Positions 40,581 through 49,913 of a DNA stretch of 60,483 nucleotides are shown here, piece by piece (the stretch's first letter is position 1; every line of letters begins with the position of its first letter). The stretch is from Kitasatospora sp. MBT63 (GTDB lineage Bacteria; Actinomycetota; Actinomycetes; Streptomycetales; Streptomycetaceae): NCBI RefSeq assembly GCF_000710465.2, contig NZ_JAIZ01000806.1, forward strand, positions 8,606-69,088, read 5' to 3'. Both the position numbers and the translations under genes were made by a program. The notes beneath the pieces are model-generated. The model was not told where the DNA came from and did no database searches. It saw only the letters and a program-made list of their open reading frames with translations.

Positions 40581-43500
40581 GCACGGCACTGGCGGCGGCG
40601 TTTGCGCTCACCGAACACCTCCTACCTGCGCGCTTCCGCAACGGGCAGCGAGTGGTGTTCGTCCGTGATGCCCATGCCCTGCTCACCGGCCATGCCCCCC
40701 GCATCGTGGAGGACTGGGAGCTGTGGTCCTACGAGGACAAGCAGCGGGTCGGGGCGCTGCTGCGCGTGCGGCGCCGGGAGGAAGCGCTGCTGCACCACAT
40801 CGAGCGAGCCGTTCACGAGATCTTCCAGGACCCCCAGGCCGATGACCCGTTGCTGGCCCTCTACAGCGTCGCGCGCAGTGAGCGGGGACGGGCCCTGGAA
40901 ATGGTGCCGGGCCACGGCCAGACTCCGGCCGATGTCGCGGACCGCCTTCTCGCAACGGCCCGACGGCGCCGGCCGCTGCGGACCGCCCGTGGACCGGGCT
41001 GGTCGGCGGTGACCTCCCGTGGCCTGGTCCAGCTCACCTTCCCCGACGAGCAGAGCGAGTACATCCCGCACCGGATCACGACCGCGCCACCCGTTGACCT
41101 GGTCCTCGACGCCGACGAGCTCGGCTGGCAGAGCCGGGACACCGACCTGTTCATGGAGGGTCCCGCCTTTCGCGATCGGCAGATCGCGTTGCTGCTCAGC
41201 GGCACCATCGGAGGCGGACGACGGCCCCGCGACCCGGGCGTCCTGCCGCCGGGGCGCATCCACCTCATGAGCGCACCCACCGGCGTGGGTAAGAACGTTC
41301 TCGGCAGAGCACTGGCGATCCAGCAGGCGGGGCTCGGGTACACCACCGTGCTGGTGGTGAGCGACAACGGCGACGTCTACGGGGAGGCCGCAACCCTGCA
41401 GGCTGAGCTTCGGGCTCTGGGCGTCAAGGCGACGGCCACCCCGTTCATCGCACCCAACAGCCGCTACGACTTCGCGCTGCGCACGGCCGCGAAGATGGAC
41501 GGCAGCGGCGCTCCCCTCTCACAGGCCCCCGCCGACATCGCCTTCCGCCTCGACCACTCCGCCTACGGGTGCGCGGTGCAGTCCCAGCTCGACGGCCGCG
41601 ACGCCTTCAAGGGAGGCAAGGAGCCGTGCACGGTCACGGAATCAGGCTTCTTCGACCGTCCGGAACGCGCGCTGTGCCCGTTCGTGTCGGCCTGCGGCAA
41701 GTTCGACCACGTGCAGGCCGCCACCACGGCCCGGATCATCGTGACCACCCACGCGTGCTTCCAGTCCGGGATGATCAAGGTTCCGGTGGACGTCGACGGC
41801 GAGATCCGCAACAGCATCAGCGTGCGCGAGTTCCTCCTGCGCCTGGCGTCCTTCGTGGTCATCGACGAGGTCGACGCCTATCAGTCCCAGGCGTTCGACC
41901 AGTCGGGTCACCTGGAGCTCGCCTCTCGCTCCCACCCAGACACGGTGCTGCGGCAAATCCGAGACGGTCTGCACCGGGCGCCGCCGCGGCTGGCGGTCGC
42001 CGTGCGCCGCACCCTGACCCGCGCGGTGTTCCTGGCGGAGCAGCTGCTCGATCTGGTGGCCGGCGAGGAGATCTGCACCGAGGTCGGCCAGGCACGGGCC
42101 ATGGCCCGAGGGCAGGACCCGCGCCGTACCCGCCGGATCCTGCAGGACCGCAAGCGCTGGTACCAGCCCCACCAGTGGGACCGCCACCTGTTGGAGTACC
42201 TGATCGGCGTCGGCGCCTCCAGCACAGCCACCGACGAGCAGACCGACCTGCTGCAGGCCCTTCTACCGCGCGTTGCCACCCGCCCGGCCGACCGCCCCGC
42301 CGCCATTGTGCTGCCCCAGCGGCTGCGCGCAGTCCCGAACTTGCTGGAGCGGATGCTCACGATCGACGAAGGCGGCGAGTGGCAGCTGGCCGTCCTCAAG
42401 GACGAGCTGCGTGATGCCCTCGCCGCGGCCATCTCGGCTCTGAGCCCCGTCGGAACCGAACGCACGACTCCCGAGGACGTGCCGGTCCCGGCCCCGCGTG
42501 CGAGCAGCGCGGCCAAGCCGGCTTCGGCCGCCACGCACGACGAGGTCACCGCGGGCGTCTTGCACGCGCTGATGATGAAGGCATGGCTCACCGCCCTCAC
42601 CCACACCATGTTCGACCTGTCGGACCGGGCCGGCGAACTCGCGGGGCACGGCATCGAGGCGGCCTCCAAGCTCGCTGACGCCATCGGCCATCAGGGCGTC
42701 GGCACCGTCGTACCCTTCGGCCCGCTGGGCCGACAGCTGGGAGGGTTCCGCTTCGAGGGGCTGGACGACCCCAACACGCCCGCGAGCCTGCGCATGGAGG
42801 TCCTGCGCGGCGATCCCCACACGGAGACGCAGTACCTCGGCGACATCGTCGCCCTCGCCCTGACCGGTCACCAGCGGGTCGTCCTCGGCATGTCCGCCAC
42901 CGGCTTCATGCCCGGAGCAGCCCGCACCCACCTGCTCGCCCGCCCCGACTGGGCCATGCCCGACACTCTCCGCGGCGGCCTGACCATTTTCAACAGCACC
43001 CCCGTCGCCGACGGGAAGCTGCTCGCCGTCGGCAGCACTCCCTTCCACGAACGCGACCAGCGGGTCATCGCGCTGGCCACCGGATACGCCCCAACTCTGG
43101 TTCGCGATCTCACCCGCCTTGCCGCGGACCGCCGCACCGCGCACCGAGCACGGGCTCTGATCGCCGTCAACTCCTACCGGCAGGCCCGCCTGTTCGCCCA
43201 GGCGCTCCACGACACCGCACTCGCCGCCGGCCGCAAGCTACGGATCTACGTCGCCGTCGCGGACAAGCCCGACCCCGCCCTCCCACCGGTCTGCGACAGC
43301 ATCGGCCTGCTCACGCGCGACCGCTTCGCGCAACTCGCCGACCTCGACGGTGAGGTGCTCATCGCACCGCTGCCACGCACCGAGCGAGGACTGAACGTCC
43401 TCACTGTGTTCAACGGCGTCGCCGTCTCGGCCGTCACCCTGATCGGGCTGGCCATCAGGCCGGTCATGCCGGCCGACGATCCCGCCGTCCTGGCCGCCAG

Positions 43501-43942
43501 CGTTGCCGCCCGAGCCTGGCGCGACCTGGTCCCCAGCCGCGATCCCGCAGCCGTCCTCGCCCACGCCCGTGACCTGGCTGTCGCGCACCTGCGCCTCAAC
43601 CTCGGCGCACCCAAGCGCTTCTCCGCCCTCCCCGACGAGTTGAAGCACGAACTCGTCGCCACCCTCCTGGGCCAGACCATCCAACTCGGAGGCCGCGGAC
43701 GCCGGGGGCAGACCCACGTCGAACTCCACTTCATCGACGGCGCGTTCCACGACGCCACCTGGGGCTCCGATCTGCCCACCCTGATCCGCGGGCTGCTCGG
43801 GCAGTACACCCAGGACGAACTCGCCCAGCTCGGCGGCTGCTACGGCTACTCCATGGAGGAGATCGCCGAGTACGCCCACGCAGGGCACCTGGTCCCGGCC
43901 CTGCACTCGGGCTTCCTCACCCACCTGGGAGAGCGCGTATGA
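40577..43942 (+). CDS. DinG/XPD-type helicase of pPIWI-RE system
   Basis: A 1121-residue superfamily 2 helicase. Walker A SAPTGVGKNVLGRAL is near 233. Four Cys at about 332, 351, 367 and 373 (CAVQ, PCTV, LCPFVSACGKF) sit between motifs I and II, as for the Fe-S cluster of DinG/XPD helicases. The DEAH-like motif is VVIDEVDAY near 430, and C-terminal helicase blocks include VVLGMSATGFMPGAAR and LIAVNSYRQARLFA. The first 220 residues correspond in position to the extra N-terminal domain of pPIWI-RE helicases. TTG start by four-base overlap with the nuclease gene; the stop overlaps the next start (ATGA). Confidence 0.82.
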   Translation: MSTALAAAFALTEHLLPARFRNGQRVVFVRDAHALLTGHAPRIVEDWELWSYEDKQRVGALLRVRRREEALLHHIERAVHEIFQDPQADDPLLALYSVARSERGRALEMVPGHGQTPADVADRLLATARRRRPLRTARGPGWSAVTSRGLVQLTFPDEQSEYIPHRITTAPPVDLVLDADELGWQSRDTDLFMEGPAFRDRQIALLLSGTIGGGRRPRDPGVLPPGRIHLMSAPTGVGKNVLGRALAIQQAGLGYTTVLVVSDNGDVYGEAATLQAELRALGVKATATPFIAPNSRYDFALRTAAKMDGSGAPLSQAPADIAFRLDHSAYGCAVQSQLDGRDAFKGGKEPCTVTESGFFDRPERALCPFVSACGKFDHVQAATTARIIVTTHACFQSGMIKVPVDVDGEIRNSISVREFLLRLASFVVIDEVDAYQSQAFDQSGHLELASRSHPDTVLRQIRDGLHRAPPRLAVAVRRTLTRAVFLAEQLLDLVAGEEICTEVGQARAMARGQDPRRTRRILQDRKRWYQPHQWDRHLLEYLIGVGASSTATDEQTDLLQALLPRVATRPADRPAAIVLPQRLRAVPNLLERMLTIDEGGEWQLAVLKDELRDALAAAISALSPVGTERTTPEDVPVPAPRASSAAKPASAATHDEVTAGVLHALMMKAWLTALTHTMFDLSDRAGELAGHGIEAASKLADAIGHQGVGTVVPFGPLGRQLGGFRFEGLDDPNTPASLRMEVLRGDPHTETQYLGDIVALALTGHQRVVLGMSATGFMPGAARTHLLARPDWAMPDTLRGGLTIFNSTPVADGKLLAVGSTPFHERDQRVIALATGYAPTLVRDLTRLAADRRTAHRARALIAVNSYRQARLFAQALHDTALAAGRKLRIYVAVADKPDPALPPVCDSIGLLTRDRFAQLADLDGEVLIAPLPRTERGLNVLTVFNGVAVSAVTLIGLAIRPVMPADDPAVLAASVAARAWRDLVPSRDPAAVLAHARDLAVAHLRLNLGAPKRFSALPDELKHELVATLLGQTIQLGGRGRRGQTHVELHFIDGAFHDATWGSDLPTLIRGLLGQYTQDELAQLGGCYGYSMEEIAEYAHAGHLVPALHSGFLTHLGERV

Positions 43943-46701
43943 CCCGCCCACTCGACGACAGCACCCGCAAGCAGGCCCGCCTGCTCTGCTACCGCACCGA
44001 ACCGAGCGACCTGGGGCAGGTCTTCGCCTACCGGCCCGCGCCGCCCGCGCCGCAGCTCGCAGAGGAACTGTCCCGCGAGTACACGCGCAACGTCGGCTCC
44101 GGCCTGGACGTACAGCCGCCCTACCGCGCGCTCGAAGCCGTCCTGCGGGCCGCCGTCGGCACCTGGGCGCGCTGGCAGTGGAGCGATGGCCAGCACGAAC
44201 TCCTCTCCGCTGCCCCGATCAGCGCCGAGGACCGCCGCGACGTCTTCCTCTACTGGGCCGAAGCGGTCGTCTCCGGCCCAGCCGGCCAGCAGCTCGGCGA
44301 GCAACTCGCCGACCTCATCGCCCAGGCCGAACCCCGCCCCGCCACACTGCCCCCACCACCGCGCACCGGACGGCGCTCGCGCGGCTGGTGGCCGGGCGAA
44401 CTCGCCCGCTGGCGCCTGGCGGAAGAACTCGCCGCCCTCGACTGGCCCCGCAACGGCGCCGACCCGGTCCGCTTCACCCTGTGCACCGATGGCCGTCTCG
44501 CCGCGATCGGCCACGAACTGCCCAGCGCACCCGACCGGAATGGCCGCATCCGACACCTGCTCCCGCGCATTGTTATCGGCACCGCCGCCACCGGACACTC
44601 CCGGCGCCACGCCCTGACGGTGAACGCCGTCACCACCCTCCTCGCCACCGCCTGGAAAGGCGTCTCCACGGTCCTGCTCGCCAACCCAGACCAGCCACTC
44701 GTCGTCGCCGCCCGTACCGACGGTCCGCCGTGGCAGCGCCGCCTCAACGTACCCGCGGTCGCCGCCAGCCGGCGCCTGGCAGCCCTGCCCCGCCTGAGCG
44801 CGAACATTCCGCCCTTCCCCGAGCACCTCGCCGACGACGCCCTCGCCGACACCGCCCCCGGCCCGGTCTGGGCCGTCGCGCCGGTCAGCACCCGCACCCC
44901 CGGGCTGGGCCGCGGCCACGGCATGGAGCTGTTCCGCCGCATCGAGGAACTTCTCGACACCAAGTGCGAGAAGTACAGCCACCGCAGCCCCCGCTACCTG
45001 GAAGTCTCCGGAGTCAAGCTGCCGCCGACCGAGAGCGGCTCGCGCATCACCGGCCCCATCCCCGCCGACCGGATCCCCGCAGCCCTCGACACGGCCGGCA
45101 TCAGCACCCTCCTCGTCGTCGTCCTGTGGAGCACCGACGAGGTCCGGGCCCGCGTAAAAGCCGCCATCGCCGACCAGTGGGACCTCGGCCCCGAATGGAA
45201 GGCGGCCGAAGGCACCGAAGAACCGGCGGCCGGCGGTCGTATCAAGGTCGTCTTCCTCCACGACAAGGCCGGTGCCCTCAGCCACGGACCGCACACGAGC
45301 GAGGAACGCCAGCGGATCCTGGAAGAGATGCTCGCCCCCTACACCGGCGAAGGCATCAGGACCGCGGTCATCGGCGAGACCGACTGGGACCCCGACCGCT
45401 GGTACCCCACCGTCGAGGCCCGCACCACGGCCGAGGCTGAGGACGGAAAGTGGCCCTCCAAGCAGGCCCTCGCCCGTATCGGGGCAACCTCCCAGTACGT
45501 CAAGCAGGCCCCACCGCCGGTGCCCACCCACACCAGGGAGGGCAAGCCGTACAACGAGAAGTACCGAGCCGACAAGGTCAAGTCCCGCCAGAGCGGTCTC
45601 GACAGCTCCACCGAGAACGTGCTGCGCGAGATCCTCACCGGCGTCGGTGCCACCGACCACCGCCTCGGCGCCGCATTCGGCAAGTTGCCCCTTGAACCGT
45701 GGTGGCACATCGGCATCCATGTCCGCCGCCATGCCCAGCGCCGCGCGTACGGAAAGCGCCGCACCAACACCCCCGCACCGATCACCGTCACCCTCACTGC
45801 CATGCGCCCCGTCTGCGGACCCGACGACCCCTGGCAGATCTGGGCCTACAGCCCCCAAGCCGGGCACTGGACGACCCACGGCCCAGCCACGACCACCCTG
45901 CACGCCGCAGACCTCGCCTGGGACGTCACCCCCTACACCGCCATCGGCAACGAGACACAGCAGGCCAGTGCAGCCGCGCAACTGGTCGAGCAAGCCCTCG
46001 TCGCCGCCCGTACACAACTACCCGCGCAGGAACCGACGGTGCTCTACGTAGATGGAGACGCGGCCGAGTACATCTGGACGGGCCTCACCGACGAAGCACT
46101 CGGCCAGACCCCGCCGGCAGACCTGCCTCGGCCGGCCTCCTGGCTACCCGGCCACAGCCTCCCCCGGGCCCAACGCCCCCTCGCCACCGTTCGAGTTATC
46201 AGCGACCTGGTACGCATCGGCCGTCCCACCGGCGCCTACATGCGCACCGCCGACGGCACCTGGCGCGCCACCGACACCACCAACGGCCTGTTCCAACTCG
46301 CCAACGATGACGGCACCCAGCTCTACCCCGACTTCATGCTCGTCAACGTACCCCGCACCTACTCCGCCAGCGTCACCGGCCGATTTGGGAAGGACGAAAC
46401 GCGTTTCGACAGCAGCCGCCAGAACAAGAACGGCTACGCCCACACCGCGACGCGGTACACCATCATCAGCCAGCGCGACGAGGTGGACTGCAAGCTGATC
46501 GGGACCGTCGCCGCTGTCCTGACCAACCAGGGCATTACCTCGGATGTCCGTCAGAGCACCCCAACCCCCCTGCACCTTGCCCGCAGGATGGATGCTGGCC
46601 ACCCCTACCACCGGCGGACAGCAGAGGCCGACCAGGATGTCGACGGAGGCCCGGTCGAAGACGCCACCGTTGGCGAGGAAGTCGTGCCCGTCGTCGAGTG
46701 A
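43939..46701 (+). CDS. pPIWI-RE protein (prokaryotic PIWI-like)
   Basis: A 920-residue protein of the pPIWI-RE family described by Burroughs, Iyer and Aravind, predicted to bind nucleic-acid duplexes or R-loops and direct restriction. The N-terminal 350 residues correspond to the family-specific X module. The middle contains the MID-like part (RIKVVFLHDKAGALSHGPHT and TAVIGETDWDPDRWYP). The C-terminal third is the RNase H-like PIWI module: PITVTLTAMRP, VLYVDGDAAEYIWTGL near 703, and the characteristic end with YSASVTGRFGKDETRFDSS and TPTPLHLARRMDAGHPYHRR. I cannot decide by eye whether the catalytic Asp/Glu set is complete. It starts within the helicase stop codon. Confidence 0.82.
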   Translation: MTRPLDDSTRKQARLLCYRTEPSDLGQVFAYRPAPPAPQLAEELSREYTRNVGSGLDVQPPYRALEAVLRAAVGTWARWQWSDGQHELLSAAPISAEDRRDVFLYWAEAVVSGPAGQQLGEQLADLIAQAEPRPATLPPPPRTGRRSRGWWPGELARWRLAEELAALDWPRNGADPVRFTLCTDGRLAAIGHELPSAPDRNGRIRHLLPRIVIGTAATGHSRRHALTVNAVTTLLATAWKGVSTVLLANPDQPLVVAARTDGPPWQRRLNVPAVAASRRLAALPRLSANIPPFPEHLADDALADTAPGPVWAVAPVSTRTPGLGRGHGMELFRRIEELLDTKCEKYSHRSPRYLEVSGVKLPPTESGSRITGPIPADRIPAALDTAGISTLLVVVLWSTDEVRARVKAAIADQWDLGPEWKAAEGTEEPAAGGRIKVVFLHDKAGALSHGPHTSEERQRILEEMLAPYTGEGIRTAVIGETDWDPDRWYPTVEARTTAEAEDGKWPSKQALARIGATSQYVKQAPPPVPTHTREGKPYNEKYRADKVKSRQSGLDSSTENVLREILTGVGATDHRLGAAFGKLPLEPWWHIGIHVRRHAQRRAYGKRRTNTPAPITVTLTAMRPVCGPDDPWQIWAYSPQAGHWTTHGPATTTLHAADLAWDVTPYTAIGNETQQASAAAQLVEQALVAARTQLPAQEPTVLYVDGDAAEYIWTGLTDEALGQTPPADLPRPASWLPGHSLPRAQRPLATVRVISDLVRIGRPTGAYMRTADGTWRATDTTNGLFQLANDDGTQLYPDFMLVNVPRTYSASVTGRFGKDETRFDSSRQNKNGYAHTATRYTIISQRDEVDCKLIGTVAAVLTNQGITSDVRQSTPTPLHLARRMDAGHPYHRRTAEADQDVDGGPVEDATVGEEVVPVVE

Positions 46702-46874
46702 GCCGAGCCCGGCATTCTCCGTCTACGCCAGGGGACCTGGACTGCGCAGGCCATCGCAGCGTTTCGGCAGCCACGCCGGCGTCGAACCAACGGGTTCGTC
46801 GCGAGCCATTTGTTCGGTCTGCGCCAGCACTCTGGAGAGATCCTGCAGCAGCACCGTGGAGGGCGCTTACATGG

Positions 46875-46908
46875 GCTGGCGGGAGCCGTTGAGACTACTC
46901 CCGCCAGC
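46875..46908. terminator. Bidirectional terminator after pPIWI-RE
   Basis: Perfect 11-bp arms GCTGGCGGGAG / CTCCCGCCAGC with a 12-nt loop, between the converging pPIWI-RE gene and the 330-residue gene (eight bases after the hairpin). Confidence 0.75.
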
Positions 46909-46915
46909 GTAGGAG

Positions 46916-47908
46916 TCAGCGTCCGAGGGAGATGTCGAACTGGTTGAGCCAGTGGACGTCGCCCTTCCCTGCGGTGGCGACCACGCCTGCGGTTAGCCAG
47001 ATAAACGTGGGGAGGAAATCGTCGCCGAGCTGGTCGGCTGCCTCGTTGACGGTGGCGCCGGATGCGTCGGGGTGTCCGAGGATGCCAGCGATGTGCATGA
47101 CCTTGCGGCTGTGAGCCGTGCCGAGTGATTCGCGGACCCAGTCGACGGCCACGATGGCGTCGTCAGGGGTGAGCTCGGCCTCGCGGGCGCCGGAGAGCCA
47201 GCCCGCGAGGGCGCCGAACAGGAGGGAGGCCATGAGACCGGCGGCTTCCTCGCCTTCGGTTGCCCCTGCCTGGTCGATGCCGAGTACGACGCGCATGGCG
47301 ATCCGCGGGTCACGTCGCGTGATGATGGCGTCGATGACGTTCCGCAGGCTCTCCAGCGGGGTGTCGGCCTGGGGCTCCTCCGGCTGGGAGCCACCTTCGC
47401 TCTGGTACGCCCTGACGGTGTCCGAGAACACCTGGATCTCGGCGGCACTGAACAGGTGCCGGGTGTCCTCGGTGACCACGTACCCGAGGTCCCGCCAGGC
47501 GTGGATGAAAGCCGGGTCGATTCCGGCCTGCTCGGCGATCACCGCCATCTCGCCGAGCAGCTCGCTGATGCGCTCCTCGGGCATCGGGCGGGGCTCGTCA
47601 GCGTCCGGGTCGAAGAACAGCGGGTCGTCGGGTCCAGGCTCCCGGCCGAACTTCTCCCGGAACGAATCGAGCTGGCGCTGGATCGAGTCCTGGAGGTCCT
47701 GGCCGGTCTTCGTGTCCGGGTGCCAGGAGATCTCGTGGCCCTCGTCCGTGTGGCGGCGTTGGATGAAGCGGGGGTCCAGGTGCCGTTCGGCGACGGTTCC
47801 GGCGTGTGCCTCGTGAAAGCCCTCCGTGGCGCCCAGACGCTGCCGCTGCACCTCGTCGGCCCTGGCGCGCGCGGCGTCCCGCTGGCGCCGCGACTTTTTG
47901 TTCGACAT
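46916..47908 (-). CDS. Hypothetical protein, integrase-neighbour
   Basis: A 330-residue protein with no recognised domain. It begins with a basic stretch (MSNKKSRRQRDAARARADEV). An acidic, Pro-rich middle follows (EPGPDDPLFFDPDADEPRPM) and the C-terminal half is helical and hydrophobic (AAGLMASLLFGALAGWLSG; FLPTFIWLTAGVVATAG), possibly membrane-touching. GGAG lies before ATG 47908. Its first 50 residues are repeated, in damaged form, at 48336-48545. It follows an integrase-like 3' remnant just as the damaged copy follows the intact integrase, so it travels with this integrase type. Confidence 0.75.
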   Translation of the reverse strand: MSNKKSRRQRDAARARADEVQRQRLGATEGFHEAHAGTVAERHLDPRFIQRRHTDEGHEISWHPDTKTGQDLQDSIQRQLDSFREKFGREPGPDDPLFFDPDADEPRPMPEERISELLGEMAVIAEQAGIDPAFIHAWRDLGYVVTEDTRHLFSAAEIQVFSDTVRAYQSEGGSQPEEPQADTPLESLRNVIDAIITRRDPRIAMRVVLGIDQAGATEGEEAAGLMASLLFGALAGWLSGAREAELTPDDAIVAVDWVRESLGTAHSRKVMHIAGILGHPDASGATVNEAADQLGDDFLPTFIWLTAGVVATAGKGDVHWLNQFDISLGR

Positions 47909-48034
47909 GGCAGCTCCTCTTCCCCGAACTCGGCTGTGGGGAGCCTAGCGGCACAGCGGTTTGCGCCGTGCCGACGCTGGGGAGGTTCCCGCCCGTCTGA
48001 CGGGACCTCCGCAGCTGGTGAGGGCTGACCAGCT

Positions 48035-48061
48035 TCAGCCGGTCAGGGCGAGTTGGCGGAT
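48035..48061 (-). repeat. Remnant of integrase 3' end
   Basis: 27 bp identical to 48672-48698, the last codons and stop of the integrase gene (reading ...IRQLALTG). Similarity continues on the low side through the intergenic hairpin and into the start of the 330-residue gene, spaced 637 bp from the second copy. It marks a tandem duplication or stacked insertion. Confidence 0.85.
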
Positions 48062-48086
48062 TAAGCAGGACTGACCCGCCAGGGGG

Positions 48087-48326
48087 TCAGGCGTGCCCGG
48101 TCGCCGGGGCGTCGCCGGGTGACGACACCTCCGTGGTGCTCTCGTGCGCCGGCTCGGCAGCATCGGTGCGGCGGGCGCGCCACTTGTCGTAGAGCAGAGT
48201 CCCGGCCACGGCCGCGCCGGTGAGGACGCCGCCTATGACGACGCCCTGCCCGCGATAGAAGTACCGCAACGCGACTGGGCCGCCACGCTTGCTGGCCTCC
48301 GTGGCGAGTTCCGCGTAGTTCCACAT
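48087..48326 (-). CDS. Small single-pass membrane protein
   Basis: A 79-residue protein with one likely transmembrane segment (GVVIGGVLTGAAVAGTLLY, about residues 29-47), a short N-terminal part (MWNYAELATEASKRGGPVAL) and a hydrophilic Ala/Glu/Ser-rich C-terminus. It lies between the damaged copy of the 330-residue gene and the integrase remnant. Function unknown; gene status is moderate because it is short, but codon use is good. Confidence 0.6.
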   Translation of the reverse strand: MWNYAELATEASKRGGPVALRYFYRGQGVVIGGVLTGAAVAGTLLYDKWRARRTDAAEPAHESTTEVSSPGDAPATGHA

Positions 48327-48335
48327 GGTGCTGCC

Positions 48336-48545
48336 TCAGTTCGTGTCGCTTGCCCGGGACGAATCGATGATCGCAGGATGGCGCCACGCAGTTGGGGTAA
48401 ATCGCGAAGCGGGGGTCAGGTGCCGTTCGGTAGTTCGGACGCGTGCCTCGTGGAAGTCCTCTCGGGTGCCCAGGCACTGCCGCTGCACCTCATTCGCCTT
48501 GACGCGAGGGGCGTCCCGCTGGCGCCGCGACTTCTTGTTCGACAT
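48336..48545 (-). pseudogene. Truncated copy of the 330-residue hypothetical gene
   Basis: Reads MSNKKSRRQRDAPRVKANEV and continues to resemble the first about 45 residues of the gene starting at 47908 (same SNKKSRRQRDA start, DEVQRQ/NEVQRQ, FHEA, ERHL). It then runs out of similarity and stops after 69 codons. It follows the intact integrase gene at the position the full gene holds in the other copy. Probably a relic of a duplication. Confidence 0.8.
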
Positions 48546-48620
48546 GGCAACTCCTACGCCCCGAACTCGGCGTCAGGGACGTTGAGTGCTGGACCGGCTG
48601 CGCCATGCCGACGCTGGAGA

Positions 48621-48645
48621 GGTCCCCGTCCGTCGGACGGGGACC
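48621..48645 (-). terminator. Terminator after integrase gene
   Basis: GGTCCCCGTCC / GGACGGGGACC, 11 bp perfect, with a 3-nt loop, 26 bp beyond the integrase stop. A weaker version of the same hairpin is in the other copy near 47965-47995. Confidence 0.75.
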
Positions 48646-48671
48646 TTCGCGCTGATCGGGGCTGGCCAGGG

Positions 48672-49913
48672 TCAGCCGGTCAGGGCGAGTTGGCGGATCT
48701 GTTCGACCTCGACCTTCGGGCCGGGCAAGCCCCGGGAGGCGTTGATGTAGGTGGTGAGCTGGGCGCCGGCGCGTTCGATGGAGCGCAGGTCGGGGTGGAG
48801 GTAGCGCTGGGTCGTGGTGAGCTGGCCGTGTCCGGCGATTCGCATGAGGACGTGGGGCGGGACGCCGGCGTCGGCGAACCAGGTCAGCGCGGTGTGGCGC
48901 AGGTCGTGTCGGCGCAGGTACTCGTAGCCCAGGCCGACGACGACATCGTCCCAGTGGGTGGCGTCGCGCAGCACCGCGGTGGTGATCCGGCCGCCGCGGG
49001 GGCCAGTGAACAGCCGGGCATCGGGCCGGTTGCCGACCCGGGAGATCCGCCAGGCGATGTTGGGCCGCAGCTCCGGGATGATCGGGACGAGGCGGGAGCG
49101 CTTGCCCTTGGTGCCCTTGTCGATCAGCCCGCCGGGTGCGGTGGTGGTCTGTCGGCAGACTCGCCAGATCCACTTGTCGGTGTCGATGTCGCCGGCGCGG
49201 ACGCCGGAGACCTCGCCGATGCGGGCGCCAGTGCCGCCGGCGAAGCGGACGATGTCGCCCCAGCCGTCGTACTGGTTGAAGGAGGCGGTCACCAGGGCAT
49301 CGGCGAGGCGGTCGAGCGTGTCCCAGTCGCGCAGTGCCAGCCCGCGGGGGTCGTGTTCCTCGTCCTCGGCGGTCTTGATCAGCTTCTGCCAGCCGTTCAG
49401 GCGGGCGGGGTTGATCTCGATGATGCCGTCGCGGATGGCCTGCTCCATGACCCTGACCCACACGGCGATGGTGTTCTTGAGGGTGGAAATTCCGGCACCG
49501 TCGGCGATCCAGGCGTTGAGGGCGCGGTCGGCGATGCCAGCCGTGATACCGACGACCTGGAGGTGGCCGACGGTCGGTTTGACGCGAAGACGCCAGCCGG
49601 CCATGTACGGGGCATGGGTCTTGAGTTCGAGTCCCCGCATTGCCAGATCCATGACGGAGTCGCCGTACTCGCTGAGCGACGTCGTGGCGAGGTCGACGCC
49701 GACGCCGCGCCCGGCCGCCTTGGCGATGCGGTCGAGCCAGTCCTGCGCATCGGGCTCGGTGGGGAACATAGTCGAGCGCGACGGACGGGCCTTGGTGATC
49801 GGGTCGACCCAGCGGACACGGGCGCGGTAAGGGTTCGGGTTGCCGGGCCGGTACTCGATGTCGGTGGAGATCTTGACGCCGACCGGGGCGTCGATGCGCT
49901 CTGGCGTCGTCAT
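48672..49913 (-). CDS. int: Tyrosine site-specific integrase
   Basis: Integrates and excises a mobile element by site-specific recombination. 413 residues. An N-terminal arm-type DNA-binding part (YRPGNPNPYRARVRWVDP) and SAM-like core-binding domain (about 80-190) precede the catalytic domain. That domain has Arg in GGTGARIGEVSG, Lys in IDKGTKGKRSRLVP, HDLRHTALTW, GHGQLTTTQ and the nucleophile Tyr in RYLH. All catalytic residues are present. Its start overlaps the excisionase-like stop by one base (TGATG). The most likely element it belongs to includes some or all of the preceding island, entering near the tRNA-Pro. No matching att repeat of the tRNA 3' end was found by eye near this gene. 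Confidence 0.93.
   Translation of the reverse strand: MTTPERIDAPVGVKISTDIEYRPGNPNPYRARVRWVDPITKARPSRSTMFPTEPDAQDWLDRIAKAAGRGVGVDLATTSLSEYGDSVMDLAMRGLELKTHAPYMAGWRLRVKPTVGHLQVVGITAGIADRALNAWIADGAGISTLKNTIAVWVRVMEQAIRDGIIEINPARLNGWQKLIKTAEDEEHDPRGLALRDWDTLDRLADALVTASFNQYDGWGDIVRFAGGTGARIGEVSGVRAGDIDTDKWIWRVCRQTTTAPGGLIDKGTKGKRSRLVPIIPELRPNIAWRISRVGNRPDARLFTGPRGGRITTAVLRDATHWDDVVVGLGYEYLRRHDLRHTALTWFADAGVPPHVLMRIAGHGQLTTTQRYLHPDLRSIERAGAQLTTYINASRGLPGPKVEVEQIRQLALTG

Noticed and set aside
43846..46017. Long minus-strand Gly-rich open frame opposite pPIWI-RE
   Set aside because: Low-complexity shadow in high-GC DNA; the plus-strand gene has domain structure and overlap with its neighbours.
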